Origin: JBAXTE01 sp964653595
GTDB lineage: Bacteria > Bacteroidota > Bacteroidia > Bacteroidales > WCHB1-69
NCBI GenBank assembly: GCA_964653595.1
Contig: CAZZHH010000005.1
Span: forward strand, 1-64,000
Direction: 5' to 3'
DNA length: 64,000 nt
Positions 9,901 to 21,900 of the stretch are shown here, piece after piece. The stretch's first letter is position 1, and the number at the start of each line of letters is the position of its first letter. A program made the translations under genes and the position numbers. A model generated the notes under the pieces. The model saw only the letters and a list, made by a program, of their open reading frames with translations. It ran no database searches and was not told the DNA's origin.

Positions 9901-12900
9901 GTTCGGGAGGAACAAGTTGTAGCGATTTATTGGAATATAGAGTCAATAATGGTTCTGGATTCAGCTCTTGGCAATCTTACATAGCAGGAGATCCAATTCC
10001 AACAGCTGGAAATATCGAAATCCAAGTTAGAGGATTCCGTGGAGGATGTCTCTCCGGATTGGTTTGTCCTCCTGCCGACACCACTATCTATTCATGGACA
10101 ATTTCTGCAGAACCTATTGCTCCGTTAATTACCCGAAATCCAGATTTGGATGATGTCTGTAACGGCACTGCATTATCGGCAACCATTACACCGGGAAGTG
10201 GCGGAAGCGGATGTGCTGAATTCTATCAATCTCGACAATATAATGGTACAACATGGACTGCATGGACTTCATATACATCAGGTGTAAATATTGTTTATGC
10301 TGCAAACATTACTCGAATTGAATTAAGAGCATTCAGAGGAAACTGTAACCCAGCATCGGGATGTACCTCTTCAGATACTACCACCACTTTTTGGAATATT
10401 CTACCAAAATTAGTAAGACCTCAAATTACGAAGCTTCCTTCATTAGCTGCTGTTTGTCAAGGGGTGGATGTGTCTGCATCAATTACTACTCCTGGTTCGG
10501 GTGGAATAGGTTGTAGTGACATCATGGAATATCGAACAAACAACGGATCTGGTTTTGGCGCATGGACACCTTATGTTCCTGGCAACATGATCGCAACCCT
10601 TGGACTCACTGGAGTTGAAATTCGTGCTAATAGAGAAAATTGTACCAGCGGTGACGAATGTCCTGCTGCAGACACTATTGTTTCCTGGATTGTAAATGAT
10701 GGACCTACAGCTCCTCAATTGGCGAGGGTTCCTAATCAAAATAGCGTTTGTAGAAATACCAATATCTCTGCATCTGTGGTTTCAGGTTCAGGAGGTGATG
10801 GTTGTACAGATGTCATAGAATATAGATTGTTCAACGGAAGCACATGGTCAACATGGATCGCTTATACTCCAAGTAGTAACATCGGTTATTTGGCCAACAC
10901 TGATCAGGTCGAAGTCAGAGGGTACCGTGCTTATTGTGATATAGCATCTGGATGTACTAGTTCAGATACTAACCTCGTTTCATGGTTCATTACAGATAAC
11001 CTAGTAAATCCAACACTTCAAAGAAATCCAAATATTGATTCTGTTTGTACTGGGATAAACGTTTCTGCTTCAATACTAACTCCTGGATCTGGAGGAATTG
11101 GATGCTCCGATATATTAGAATATCGTGTAAATAGTGGCACAGGATATAGTTCTTGGTTTGCATACGGTGAAAACGATTTAATTCCAACAGTAGGGTATAC
11201 AGAAATCCAAGTTAGAGGTTATATTGGAAACTGTTCAGGTGGTGATGAATGTCCACCTGCTGATACAACAATATACACATGGATTGTCAATCCAAGTCTT
11301 ACCGCTCCAACTATTACTAGAAATCCAAACCAAGATATTGTTTGTAGAGGAACTGCTTTATCTGCTACAATAATTCCAGGATTTGGTGGTAATGGTTGTA
11401 CTGAATATTATCAATACCGATTATTTAATGGTTCTACATGGACAGCTTGGTCTAACTATGCTTCTGGTAATAATATTGCTTATAATCCTTCTGATGTTCA
11501 AGTGCAAGTAAGAGCATATAGAGGAAATTGTAATGTTGCTTCTGGTTGTTTAGCTTCTGACACCAATATTGTAACATGGAGTATCCAAAATTATTTGATA
11601 AACCCAATCCTTGAAAAACATCCAGATGTTACTTCCGTTTGCGAAGTAAGTGATGTATATGCAACGATAAGTGTACCTGGATCTGGAGGAACAGGATGCA
11701 GTGATGTTTTGGAATACCGTACGAATAGTGGTTCAGGATTCTCATCTTGGCTACCATATACTGCATCGGATTTAATTCCTACAGCTGGATTTACAGAAAT
11801 TCAGGTTCGTGGTTTTATCGGCAACTGCGTTAGCGGTGACGAATGCCCCCCAGCAGATACCACCATCTACTCATGGACGATCCAAGCTGCACCAATTGCT
11901 CCAACGATTACCCGTGTTCCAAATACCGATGATGTTTGTTCGACGACACCTATTTCAGCCACTGTCATTCCAGGTAGTGGTGGAACGGGATGTACTGAAA
12001 CGGCTCAATATCGTCTTTTCAACGGAACTACATGGGGAGCATGGACTGCCTATACTTCTGGAAATAACATTCCTTATATAGCTTCAACACAAACGGTTGA
12101 GGTGAGAGTCTTCCGTGGCAACTGTAATCCAATGTCGGGATGTTTAAGCTCCGACACCAATACCGTGAGTTGGAATATTATTAAATCTTTGGTAAACCCA
12201 ATTTTAACTCAAGTTCCAGCAATCACTACTGTTTGTCAAGGAACTGATGTTTCAGCAACTATTCAAACTCCAGGTTCTGGAGGCGTTGGTTGTTCCGATA
12301 TTTTAGAATACCGCATCAATAACGGAGCCGGCTTCGGAGCTTGGTTCTCATACAATGCAGGCGATCCGCTTCCTACTTTTGGATTAACAGGTATTGAAAT
12401 TCGTGGTTTTACTGGCAATTGCACTAATGGTAGTCAATGTCCACCTGCAGATACTACTATTTATAGCTGGTCAGTTGCAACACCTCTTGTCGCACCGCTG
12501 ATTACTCCAACTCCTAACCTCGACACTGTTTGTCGAGGCACTCTTCTTTCTGCAACTATCATTGCGGGAACAGGTGGCTCAGGTTGTGTGGACACATATC
12601 AAAAAAGAACCTTTAACGGCACCACTTGGAGTGCTTGGAGTGCTTATGTTTCGGGTGCAAATATAGTATATGCAGCCAATATCACCCAAGTGGAAGTGAG
12701 AGCTTTCCGTGGAGGTTGTACTGCCCTTGCTGGTTGTGTTAACTCAGACACAAATACCGTACATTGGAGTATAAGCGAACAACCTGTCAATCCAGTTTTA
12801 ACTAAAACTCCAAATACTTTAACCGTTTGTGATGGCACACTCGTAAGTGCGGCCGTGACAACCCCTGGATCTGGTGGAAGTGGTTGTATGGATGCATTTG

Positions 12901-15900
12901 ACTACCGCACATTTGACGGAACCACTTGGAGCGCATGGACTGAGTATATTCCAACCATGCAAATCGTGACAACCGGCATTACTCAAGTTCAAATTATTGC
13001 ATATAGAGAAAATTGTGATGCAGGCAGTTTCTGTACACCTCCTCCTGCAGACACTGTTTCTTGGTTGGTAGTTCCTCAACCAACTGATCCTAACATCCTG
13101 AGAAATCCCGATGTAAACACCATCTGTTTTGGTGGAGCACTTTCTGCAACAGTAACTCCAGGAACGGGCGGTGCTTTATGTACCAACTATTCTCAATACA
13201 GAACCTACAACGGAACCACGTGGAGTGCATGGACAAACTATACATCCGGCAATAATATCGCCTACGGTGCAACCATTACCCGTGTTGAAGTGAGAGCTTT
13301 CAGAAGCAACTGTGATCCGTTAAGCAACTGTTTGGCAAGTGACACTTCGGTAGTTGCTTGGGATATTGTTGCTCAGCCTATCGGACCAGTAATGGCAAAA
13401 GTGCCAAATGTAACTGGTATATGCGAAGGCATTGATGTTTCTGCAACATTAACTACTCCTGGAACAGGTGGGGTTGGATGTTCAGACATCTTTGAATATA
13501 GAACAAACAATGGATTTGGCTTCTCAGCTTGGCAATCATACACCCCAGGAAACTTGCTCGGTTCTAGTGGGTTAACCCAAATAGAAATCCGATCATATCG
13601 TGGTGGTTGTACTAGTGGAACTTGTAACCAATCCACACCTGTAGTCTTTAACTGGACTGTAACAACGGTGCCGACTGCTCCTGTACTTACTGCTGTTCCA
13701 AGCAGTACAACAGTTTGTCAAGGGACCCAAGTCTCTGCAACTGCGATTGCTGGTACTGGCGGTATGGGTTGCTCAGACGTTTATCAATATCGTACATTCA
13801 ACGGATCTACATGGACCGCATGGTTATCATACACTCCTGCAAATATGATTAGTACAGTTGGAGTTCAACATGTCGACATTCGCGGATATCGTTCATGCGA
13901 TCCTGCAAGTGGCTGTTTATCTTTGGATACATCGATGGTTTCATGGGATGTTTTTGCAAATATTGTCTCCCCAATCATGACCAAAGTTCCGAACGTGAAC
14001 ACCGTCTGTGAAGGAATCAATGTTAGTGCAACCCTCGTCTCTAGCGGATCAGGTGGAACCGGATGTACCGATGTCTTTGAGTATTCCACAGATGGAGGCA
14101 CTTCTTGGTTGACATATACTCCAGGAAATCCGATTTCAACGGTTGGTTTGACTAACGTTCAGATACATTTCTATCGTGGTGGCTGTCCAGATGCATTATT
14201 ATGTGGTTCAGCTCCAACTACTTTTACATGGAATGTAGTTCCTCCAATTGTGGCTCCAACATTAACTAAAACACCAGATTTATTATCTCTTTGCGAAGGT
14301 ACGGCTTTGAAAGCAATCGTATCGGCAGGTTCGGGTGGATCTACATGCTCGGATGTCGTTGAATTCAGAACCTTTAACGGAACCGTTTGGACCGCATGGG
14401 CTCCTTATGTATCCAATACCAATATCAACTCTGTAGGTATATCAGCACTTGAAATCAGGGCTTACCGAGGCAATTGCGATGCCAGCTCATCCTGTATTGC
14501 AAGTGATACCAACCAAGTTACTTGGAATGTGTTCCCACAACCTGTAGCTCCGGTTCTTGCAAAATTGCCAAATACAGCTACTGTTTGCGAAGGCACCAAT
14601 GTGAGCGCATCATTGACTAGTGCGGGCACAGGTGGATCAAATTGTAGTGATGTAATTCAATATCGGACGAATAATGGAAGTGGATATGGTGCATGGGCTC
14701 CATATACACCTCCGACTGCAATTCCGACAACTGGTTTGACAGCTGTTCAAATCATTTCTTATCGTGGCAACTGCGAACCGGGTAGTTTATGTATCCAAAC
14801 AGCAGTTGACACTATCACATGGACTACTGCTCCGGCATTGACAGATCCAACCATTACCCGTGTTCCAGATTCCGATACATTATGTACCAGTGCTGTAATA
14901 TCAGCTATTGTAACTCCGGCAACGGGTGGAACTGGATGTACCAATTACAGCCAATACCGAATGTTAGTTGGTGCAATCTGGACTGGATGGATTAATTATA
15001 CCAGTGGCAACATCATCAACCACGGAGCAAATGTTTCAGAAGTTCAAGTAAGAGCTTTCCGAGGTAACTGTACTCCTGCATCAGGTTGTGGATCTTCCGA
15101 TACGGCATTTGTAAACTGGATTTTCTCACAAGAACCAACTGGACCAGTACTTCAAAAGAATCCAGATTTAACAACCATTTGCGAAGGCTCAACCGTGAAT
15201 GCAACTGTAATCACTCCGGGAACCGGTGGGGATGATTGCTCGGATGTGATCAACTATCGTGTCAACAACGGCTCTGGATATGGCGCATGGATGCCATACA
15301 CTCCTGGAACACCGATTGCAACTACTGGTTTGACCAGAATACAAATAGTATCATACCGTGGCAATTGTAATCCTTTAGCTGGTTGTACACAATCTACTGC
15401 CGATTCAATTTTATGGTTGGTGATTCCAGAACCTACAAACCCAATCGTTACCAGAACTCCAGATGAAGATACCCTTTGCAGAGGAACATTATTATCTGCA
15501 ACCATTACAAATGGAAATGGTGGAGATGGTTGTACAAACTACTCAGAATCGCGTACTTTCGACGGAACTACCTGGAGTGCATGGACAAACTATACTTCTG
15601 GAGCTATAGTTCCTTATGCCAATAATATTGTCCGTGTTGAAGTAAGGGCATACAGAGGCAATTGCACGGTCGGTGCAGGTTGCGACGGATCCGATACCGT
15701 TTCTGTTTTCTGGAACATCAATCCTCAACCTGTTGCTCCAATATTTGCAAAAAATCCGGATGTTGCAGGGGTTTGTACTGGCACTTCGGTCAGCGCTACT
15801 GTTACCACTCCTGGAAGCGGTGGTGTAGGATGTACCGACAACTCGGAATATCGTATCCACAATGGGACCTCATGGTCTGCTTGGTTATCATACACTGCCG

Positions 15901-18900
15901 GCACTTCTATCGTTACTACAGGTTTAACCCAAGTGGAAATACGTTCATGGAGAGGTGCTTGTCCGATTGTAGGATGTATCTCTACGGATACTACAACACT
16001 TAGTTGGGTAGTTAATGCTACAACAACAGAACCGACTATTATACGTGTACCTGATCAGGATCTGGTTTGCCAAGGAACATTGGTGTCAGCAACCATCAAT
16101 TCAGGTACAGGCGGTTCAGGTTGCAATGATGTCTCAGAATTCAGGACATTAACTTCTGCTGTATGGACTGCTTGGACCCCATATATTTCGACTAATACAA
16201 TAAATACCGTAGGAATTGACTCTGTTGAAATTAGAAGCTATAGACTTTGTCCTCCTGCAACTGGTTGTCCATCTACAGACACGACCCTTATTGCATGGAA
16301 AATAGCCAATACTATCATCATGCCTGTACTTGCAAAAGTTCCTAACACTGATTCAATTTGTGAAACAACGATGATTAGCGCACCCATGGTGACTCCGGGA
16401 AGCGGTGGAACTGGATGTGCAGACATCTACGAAATATCCACAAACGGAGGTGGAACATGGAGTGCATATACTCCAGGAACCATGATCAACAGTGTCGGTT
16501 TGACCGATGTAAGAATCAGATTCACCCGTGGCGGATGTCCTGAAGCAACTCTTTGCGGTTCAACTCCGGTTGAGTTCAAATGGATCATCGTTCCACAGGC
16601 AACAGAACCTTTGATCGTTAAAAATCCAAATATTGAAGGCGTTTGTGAAGGCACTCCGTTATCTGGAACGATCACTCCAGGAAGTGGTGGTGTTGGTTGC
16701 ACTGATACTTATGAGAGCAGAACCAACAATGGAATTGCTTGGAGTGCTTGGACTGCATACACTTCTGGTTCTAATATCAATACAGCCGGAATCGACACAG
16801 TTCAAATCAGAGTGTTCAGAGGGAACTGCAACACCTTAAGCGGATGTTTTTCTACTGATACTACAATCATCACATGGAATGTTTACCCACAACCGATAGC
16901 TCCTGTTCTTTTGGAAGATCCAAACACAACCATTGTTTGTCAAGGGACAGATGTCAGCGCAACATTGGTGACTCCTGGAAGCGGTGGTGCTGGTTGCAGC
17001 GATGTCATAGAGTATCGTGTCGACAATGGCGCAGGGTATGGCGCATGGGCTCCATATACACCTCCGACTTTGATTCCAACAACCGGTGTTACGGCTGTTC
17101 AAATCATATCTTATCGCGGTAATTGTGATGTGTCAAGCTTGTGCGTACAAACTCCGGTGGACACAATTACTTGGAACACTGTGCCTCCTGTCACCGATCC
17201 AATCATTGTTCGAAATCCAGATATTGACACCCTTTGTTCAAGTACTGTTGTTTCCGCAACTATCACCCCTGCATCTGGAGGAATTGGATGTATCAACTAC
17301 AGCAAATTTAGGATGAAGGTAGGTGCTATCTGGACTGGTTGGATTAACTACACAAGTGGAAATGTTATCCCTCATGGCGTTAACGTTTCAGAAATCCAGA
17401 TCAGGGCTTATAGAGGTAACTGTGATTTAGAATCAGGTTGCGGTTCTTCAGATACGGTAACTGCAGGATGGGTATTTACCCCAGATCCTATCGGGCCGGT
17501 TCTTCAACGAAATCCGGATATATCTCCTGTTTGTGACGGCTCCAATGTTAGCGCTACCTTAATAACTCCAGGAACAGGTGGTTCGGGATGTAGTGATATT
17601 TTCAATTTCCGTACAGACAATGGTAGCGGTTACGGTGCTTGGGCAACCTATGTGCCAGGAACAGACATTTCTACCGCTGGATTAACAAGAGTCCAAATTG
17701 TCTCAAAACGTGGCAATTGCAACCCAACAGCCAACTGTACAGAATCTCAAGCGGACACCATTTTCTGGATCGTAATACCTGGAGCTACAGCTCCAACTAT
17801 TGCCCGCACTCCAAATATTGACACAATCTGTAATAGTTCTGTCATCAGTGCAAACATTACCAATGGGACGGGTGGATCAGGATGTTCAAATATAAGTGAA
17901 TACAGAATGTTTGACGGAATAACATGGAGTGCTTGGACAAACTATATCAACAACACAGCAATTCCATATCCAGCACTTACAACTCAAATTGAAGTTCGTG
18001 CATATAGAGGGAATTGTGATGCATTAGCTGGTTGTGTTAGTTCTGATACTACAGTTGTAAATTGGGTCGTAGCTCCGCAACCAATTAATCCTACACTAAA
18101 CAAATTACCAGATGTTGTAACCGTTTGTGAAGGAACAAATGTATGGGCAACCATAGCAACTCCAGGTTCTGGCGGTGTCGGATGTTCAGATGTATTTGAA
18201 TATAGAACCAAAACAGGGGCTGTATATTCAGCTTGGGCCCCTTATACTTTAGGCACAAACATCAATACTATTGGATATACAGCAGTTCAAATCATCTCGA
18301 TGCGTGGCAACTGTGATCCTCTTGGATTATGTACACCACCTCCTGCTGATACGATTATGTGGTTAGTGGTTACTCAACCACAAGACCCAATCATCGTTCG
18401 AGCCCCTAACAACGATACTGTTTGTAATGCAGTTCCTCTTTCTGCTACTATCACCAATGGAATTGGCGGTATTGGTTGTGTCAATTTTAGTCAATATAGA
18501 GTTTATAATGGTACCAGTTGGAGCGCATGGTCCGATTATGTTTCTGGCGACAATATCCCATATGGAACTACTGATACAGAAGTAGAAGTAAGAGCTTGGC
18601 GTGGTGATTGTTCTACAGCTACGGGCTGTTTGGCAAGCGATACCATCACTGCTAACTGGATAATTGCTCCGACATTGATCAGACCTATCATCTCCAAAGT
18701 TCCAGATACCGATTCCATTTGCAGCGGCGATGTTCGTGCTGAAATCGCAATAGTAGGCTCTGGAGGATTAGGGTGTTCCGATGTTTATGAATACAGAATC
18801 GACAATGGCGCTGGATATGGTGCTTGGAGTACATATATTCCTGGAACGAATATTCCGACTGTAGGAGTAACAGCCGTTCAGATACATGCATATCGTGGCA

Positions 18901-21900
18901 ATTGCTCTGGATCAGGTTGTGTTGCAACTGCCGACACTACCGTTACGTGGATCATGACAACACCTCCGATTGGGCCAACAATTGTTCGCAATCCTGACCA
19001 AGACATCGTCTGTCAAGGCACTATGGTTAATGGAATAATTACTCCAGGTACTGGCGGTTCTCCTTGTGGAGATGTTTATGAATACAGAACTCAAACTGCT
19101 GCCGTTTGGGGCGCATGGCAACCATATACCTCGGCGACTCCAATTGCTACATTAGGAATAGACAGTGTTGAAATCAGAGCGTATCGTCTCTGTAATCCGA
19201 TTGGTGGTTGTTCTTCTACCGACACCGCATTAGTGAACTGGAGTGTTTCTTCGGCAGTAATAATGCCTGTAATGACAAAAGTTCCAGCTATTGCAGGAGT
19301 TTGTGACGGAACGGATGTTTCCGCAATTTTAGTAACACCAGGAAGTGGCGGAAGTGCTGGATGTTCTGATATTTATGAGTATCGCACTTATAGTGCAGGT
19401 TCTTGGTCTGCATTAACTTCATACACACCTGGAAATCTTATTACAACAACAGGACTCGACTCCGTTGAAATTCAATACAGTCGCGGTGGCTGTCCCGAAG
19501 CACTTATCTGCAACGCATCGGGCCCTTCAACTTTTATATGGTATGTGGCTAATCAACCAATTGCTCCAACTATTGTCAGAGTTCCAGATCTTGATTCTGT
19601 TTGTAGCGATGCAATGGTTTCAGGAGCTATTACTGCTGGAACAGATGGCGCAGGTTGTTCGGATATCTATGAATATCGTACTCATGATGGTACAACTTGG
19701 ACCTCTTGGTTGCCTTATGTTTCTGCTCAGAACATTGCAGCTCTTGGTAAAACTGAAATCGAAATCAGGGTTTACCGCAATAACTGCCTGTCAGGTGGCG
19801 GCTGCACCGGCTCCGATACAAACAGTGTTCATTGGGCGGTAATGCCTCCAATCGTTTCACCAGTTCTTATCAGAGTTCCAGATGTGGACATCATGTGCCA
19901 AAATAACTTTGTACAAGCCAACTTAGTCACACCTGGCTCAGGCGGTGCAGGATGTAGCGACGTCTTTGAATATAGAACCAATAATGGCTCATGGTCTGCT
20001 TGGCAAACTTATGTGCCAGGTACAGCCATCAACAGCACAGGTATCGATACTATCCAAATTATTTCATATCGCGGCAATTGCAGTACTGGGTCACTTTGTG
20101 TTACTCCTCCTGCTGATACATTAAGTTGGAATTTTGTAGCTCCTCCAACACCACCGACTATTGTTCGTGTTCCAAACAATAATATCTGTAATAGTGAAGC
20201 CATCAGCGCAATTATTACACCTGGAACTGGAGGATTGGGTTGCTCCGATACTTATCAATACAGAACTTATGACGGAACAACTTGGTCAATTTGGTTATCT
20301 TACACCTCTGGAAACAATATTCCATATCCAGCTAACGCAACACAAGTAGAAGTGAGAGCTTTTAGAGCAAACTGCAACCCTGCAAGTGGCTGTGATATTG
20401 CCGACACAACGTTCGTAAACTGGCAAATATCCGTTCCAATTATAAATCCTGTGATAGCTAAAAATCCAGATATAGTAGGCGTTTGTGACGGGACTCCAGT
20501 TTCGGCAACAGTAACAACTGCTGGATCTGGAGGATTGAATTGTACCGACACATTTGAATACAGAATTAACAACGGTGTAGGCTTTGGCGCATGGATGCCA
20601 TATATCCCTGCAACAGACATCCCAACGATCGGTTTGACCGAAGTTGAAATTAGAGCTAGTAGAGATAACTGTGATCCATTAAACGTTTGTCCTCCTCCTG
20701 CTCCTCAAGTTCTTAACTGGTTTGTGGCTCCTCAACCAATTTCACCAACTGTAGTGAAAACTCCAGCAGTGGATTCACTCTGTGTAGGACCAGACCTTTA
20801 CGGAACGATTACTCCTGGTTCTGGTGGCGCAGGTTGTGTAGATGTTTATGAATACCGATTACAAGATACTCTTGGTGTATGGACCGCATGGATGCCTTAT
20901 GTTTCTGATTCCATCATTCATACTGATACTATTCGTGGAGCTCAAATCAGAGTTTCCCGTACTAACTGCTTTGTTGGTAGTGGATGTACCGAACCAGCAC
21001 CAATGCAAGTTGAATGGATGGTATTTCCACAACCAATTACTCCTGTTCTAACCAGAATTCCAGATCAAGACGCGGTGTGTGAAACAACCTTGTTAACTGC
21101 TATTCAAACAGGCGATACAGGTGGCGTTCCTCCAACAACCATTCAATATTTCTATGAAAATCCAGGTGAGTGGACATGGACTCCAGGCAACAGCTTTGTG
21201 CCAAATGCAAACGGAATGGCATACATCAAAGCAAAAGCAACATCAAACGGTTATGGATGTATCGATAGCGAATGGGAATGGGTTTCTTGGATTGTAGATC
21301 CTAAACCAATCGTTACCACTCCTGCCGATCAAACCATTTGTGAAGGCGGGTCTGTTCAGCTTGATGCTGTGGCCGAAGGTGGTTATGGAACCTATTCCTT
21401 TAGTTGGGAAATGAGCACCACTTCATGTGCTGGACCTTGGACTATCATTGCTGATTCAACACGTTCTTCGCTGGTCACTGGACCACTCTCAGATACCACT
21501 TGGTACAGAGTGACAACTACTCAACAGGCGACCTCCTGTTTTGATATCTCTAATTGCATTACGGTCTTTGTAAAACCTGCTCCAACAGTTACCATATCTG
21601 GAAATACAACAGTATGTTCAGGTGGAACCACACTAACCGCTATGGTTGGTAACGAGCCAAACCCAGTTACCTACCAATGGCAATATAGCACCTTGGCTTC
21701 AAGTCCATGGGTGTTAACCGGGTCAAACAGTAATACATTAACAATTCCAACAGTTGCTGGTGCACTTTATTATCAGTGTATAGTATTTGGTGACACCATC
21801 GGTTGCACCGCAACAAGTGCTGCTACATTGGTTCAATTGGGAACAATTCCAGTTATCACATATAGCTCCGCAGACACCAATGTTTGTAATGGTCAAAACC

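Larger units (their letters stand above)
4059..21308 (+). repeat. Array of about 59 tandem ~292-bp coding repeats
   Basis: Counting each xPxxxKxPN or xPxITRxPD entry motif with its following VCxG gives 59 units over 17,250 bases, a mean of 292 bases (97.5 codons). Most units carry four cysteines. Units 1-6 (4059-5741) and unit 59 (21036-21308) are the most divergent and act like caps. Sequence between units has drifted well below identity, so this is an old array with only local recent similarity. The hand count may be off by one at the divergent ends. Confidence 0.88.

Noticed and set aside
4059..21308. Repeat array considered as CRISPR or non-coding satellite
   Set aside because: The period is ~292 bases, the frame is open throughout, changes follow codon positions and there are no spacers.
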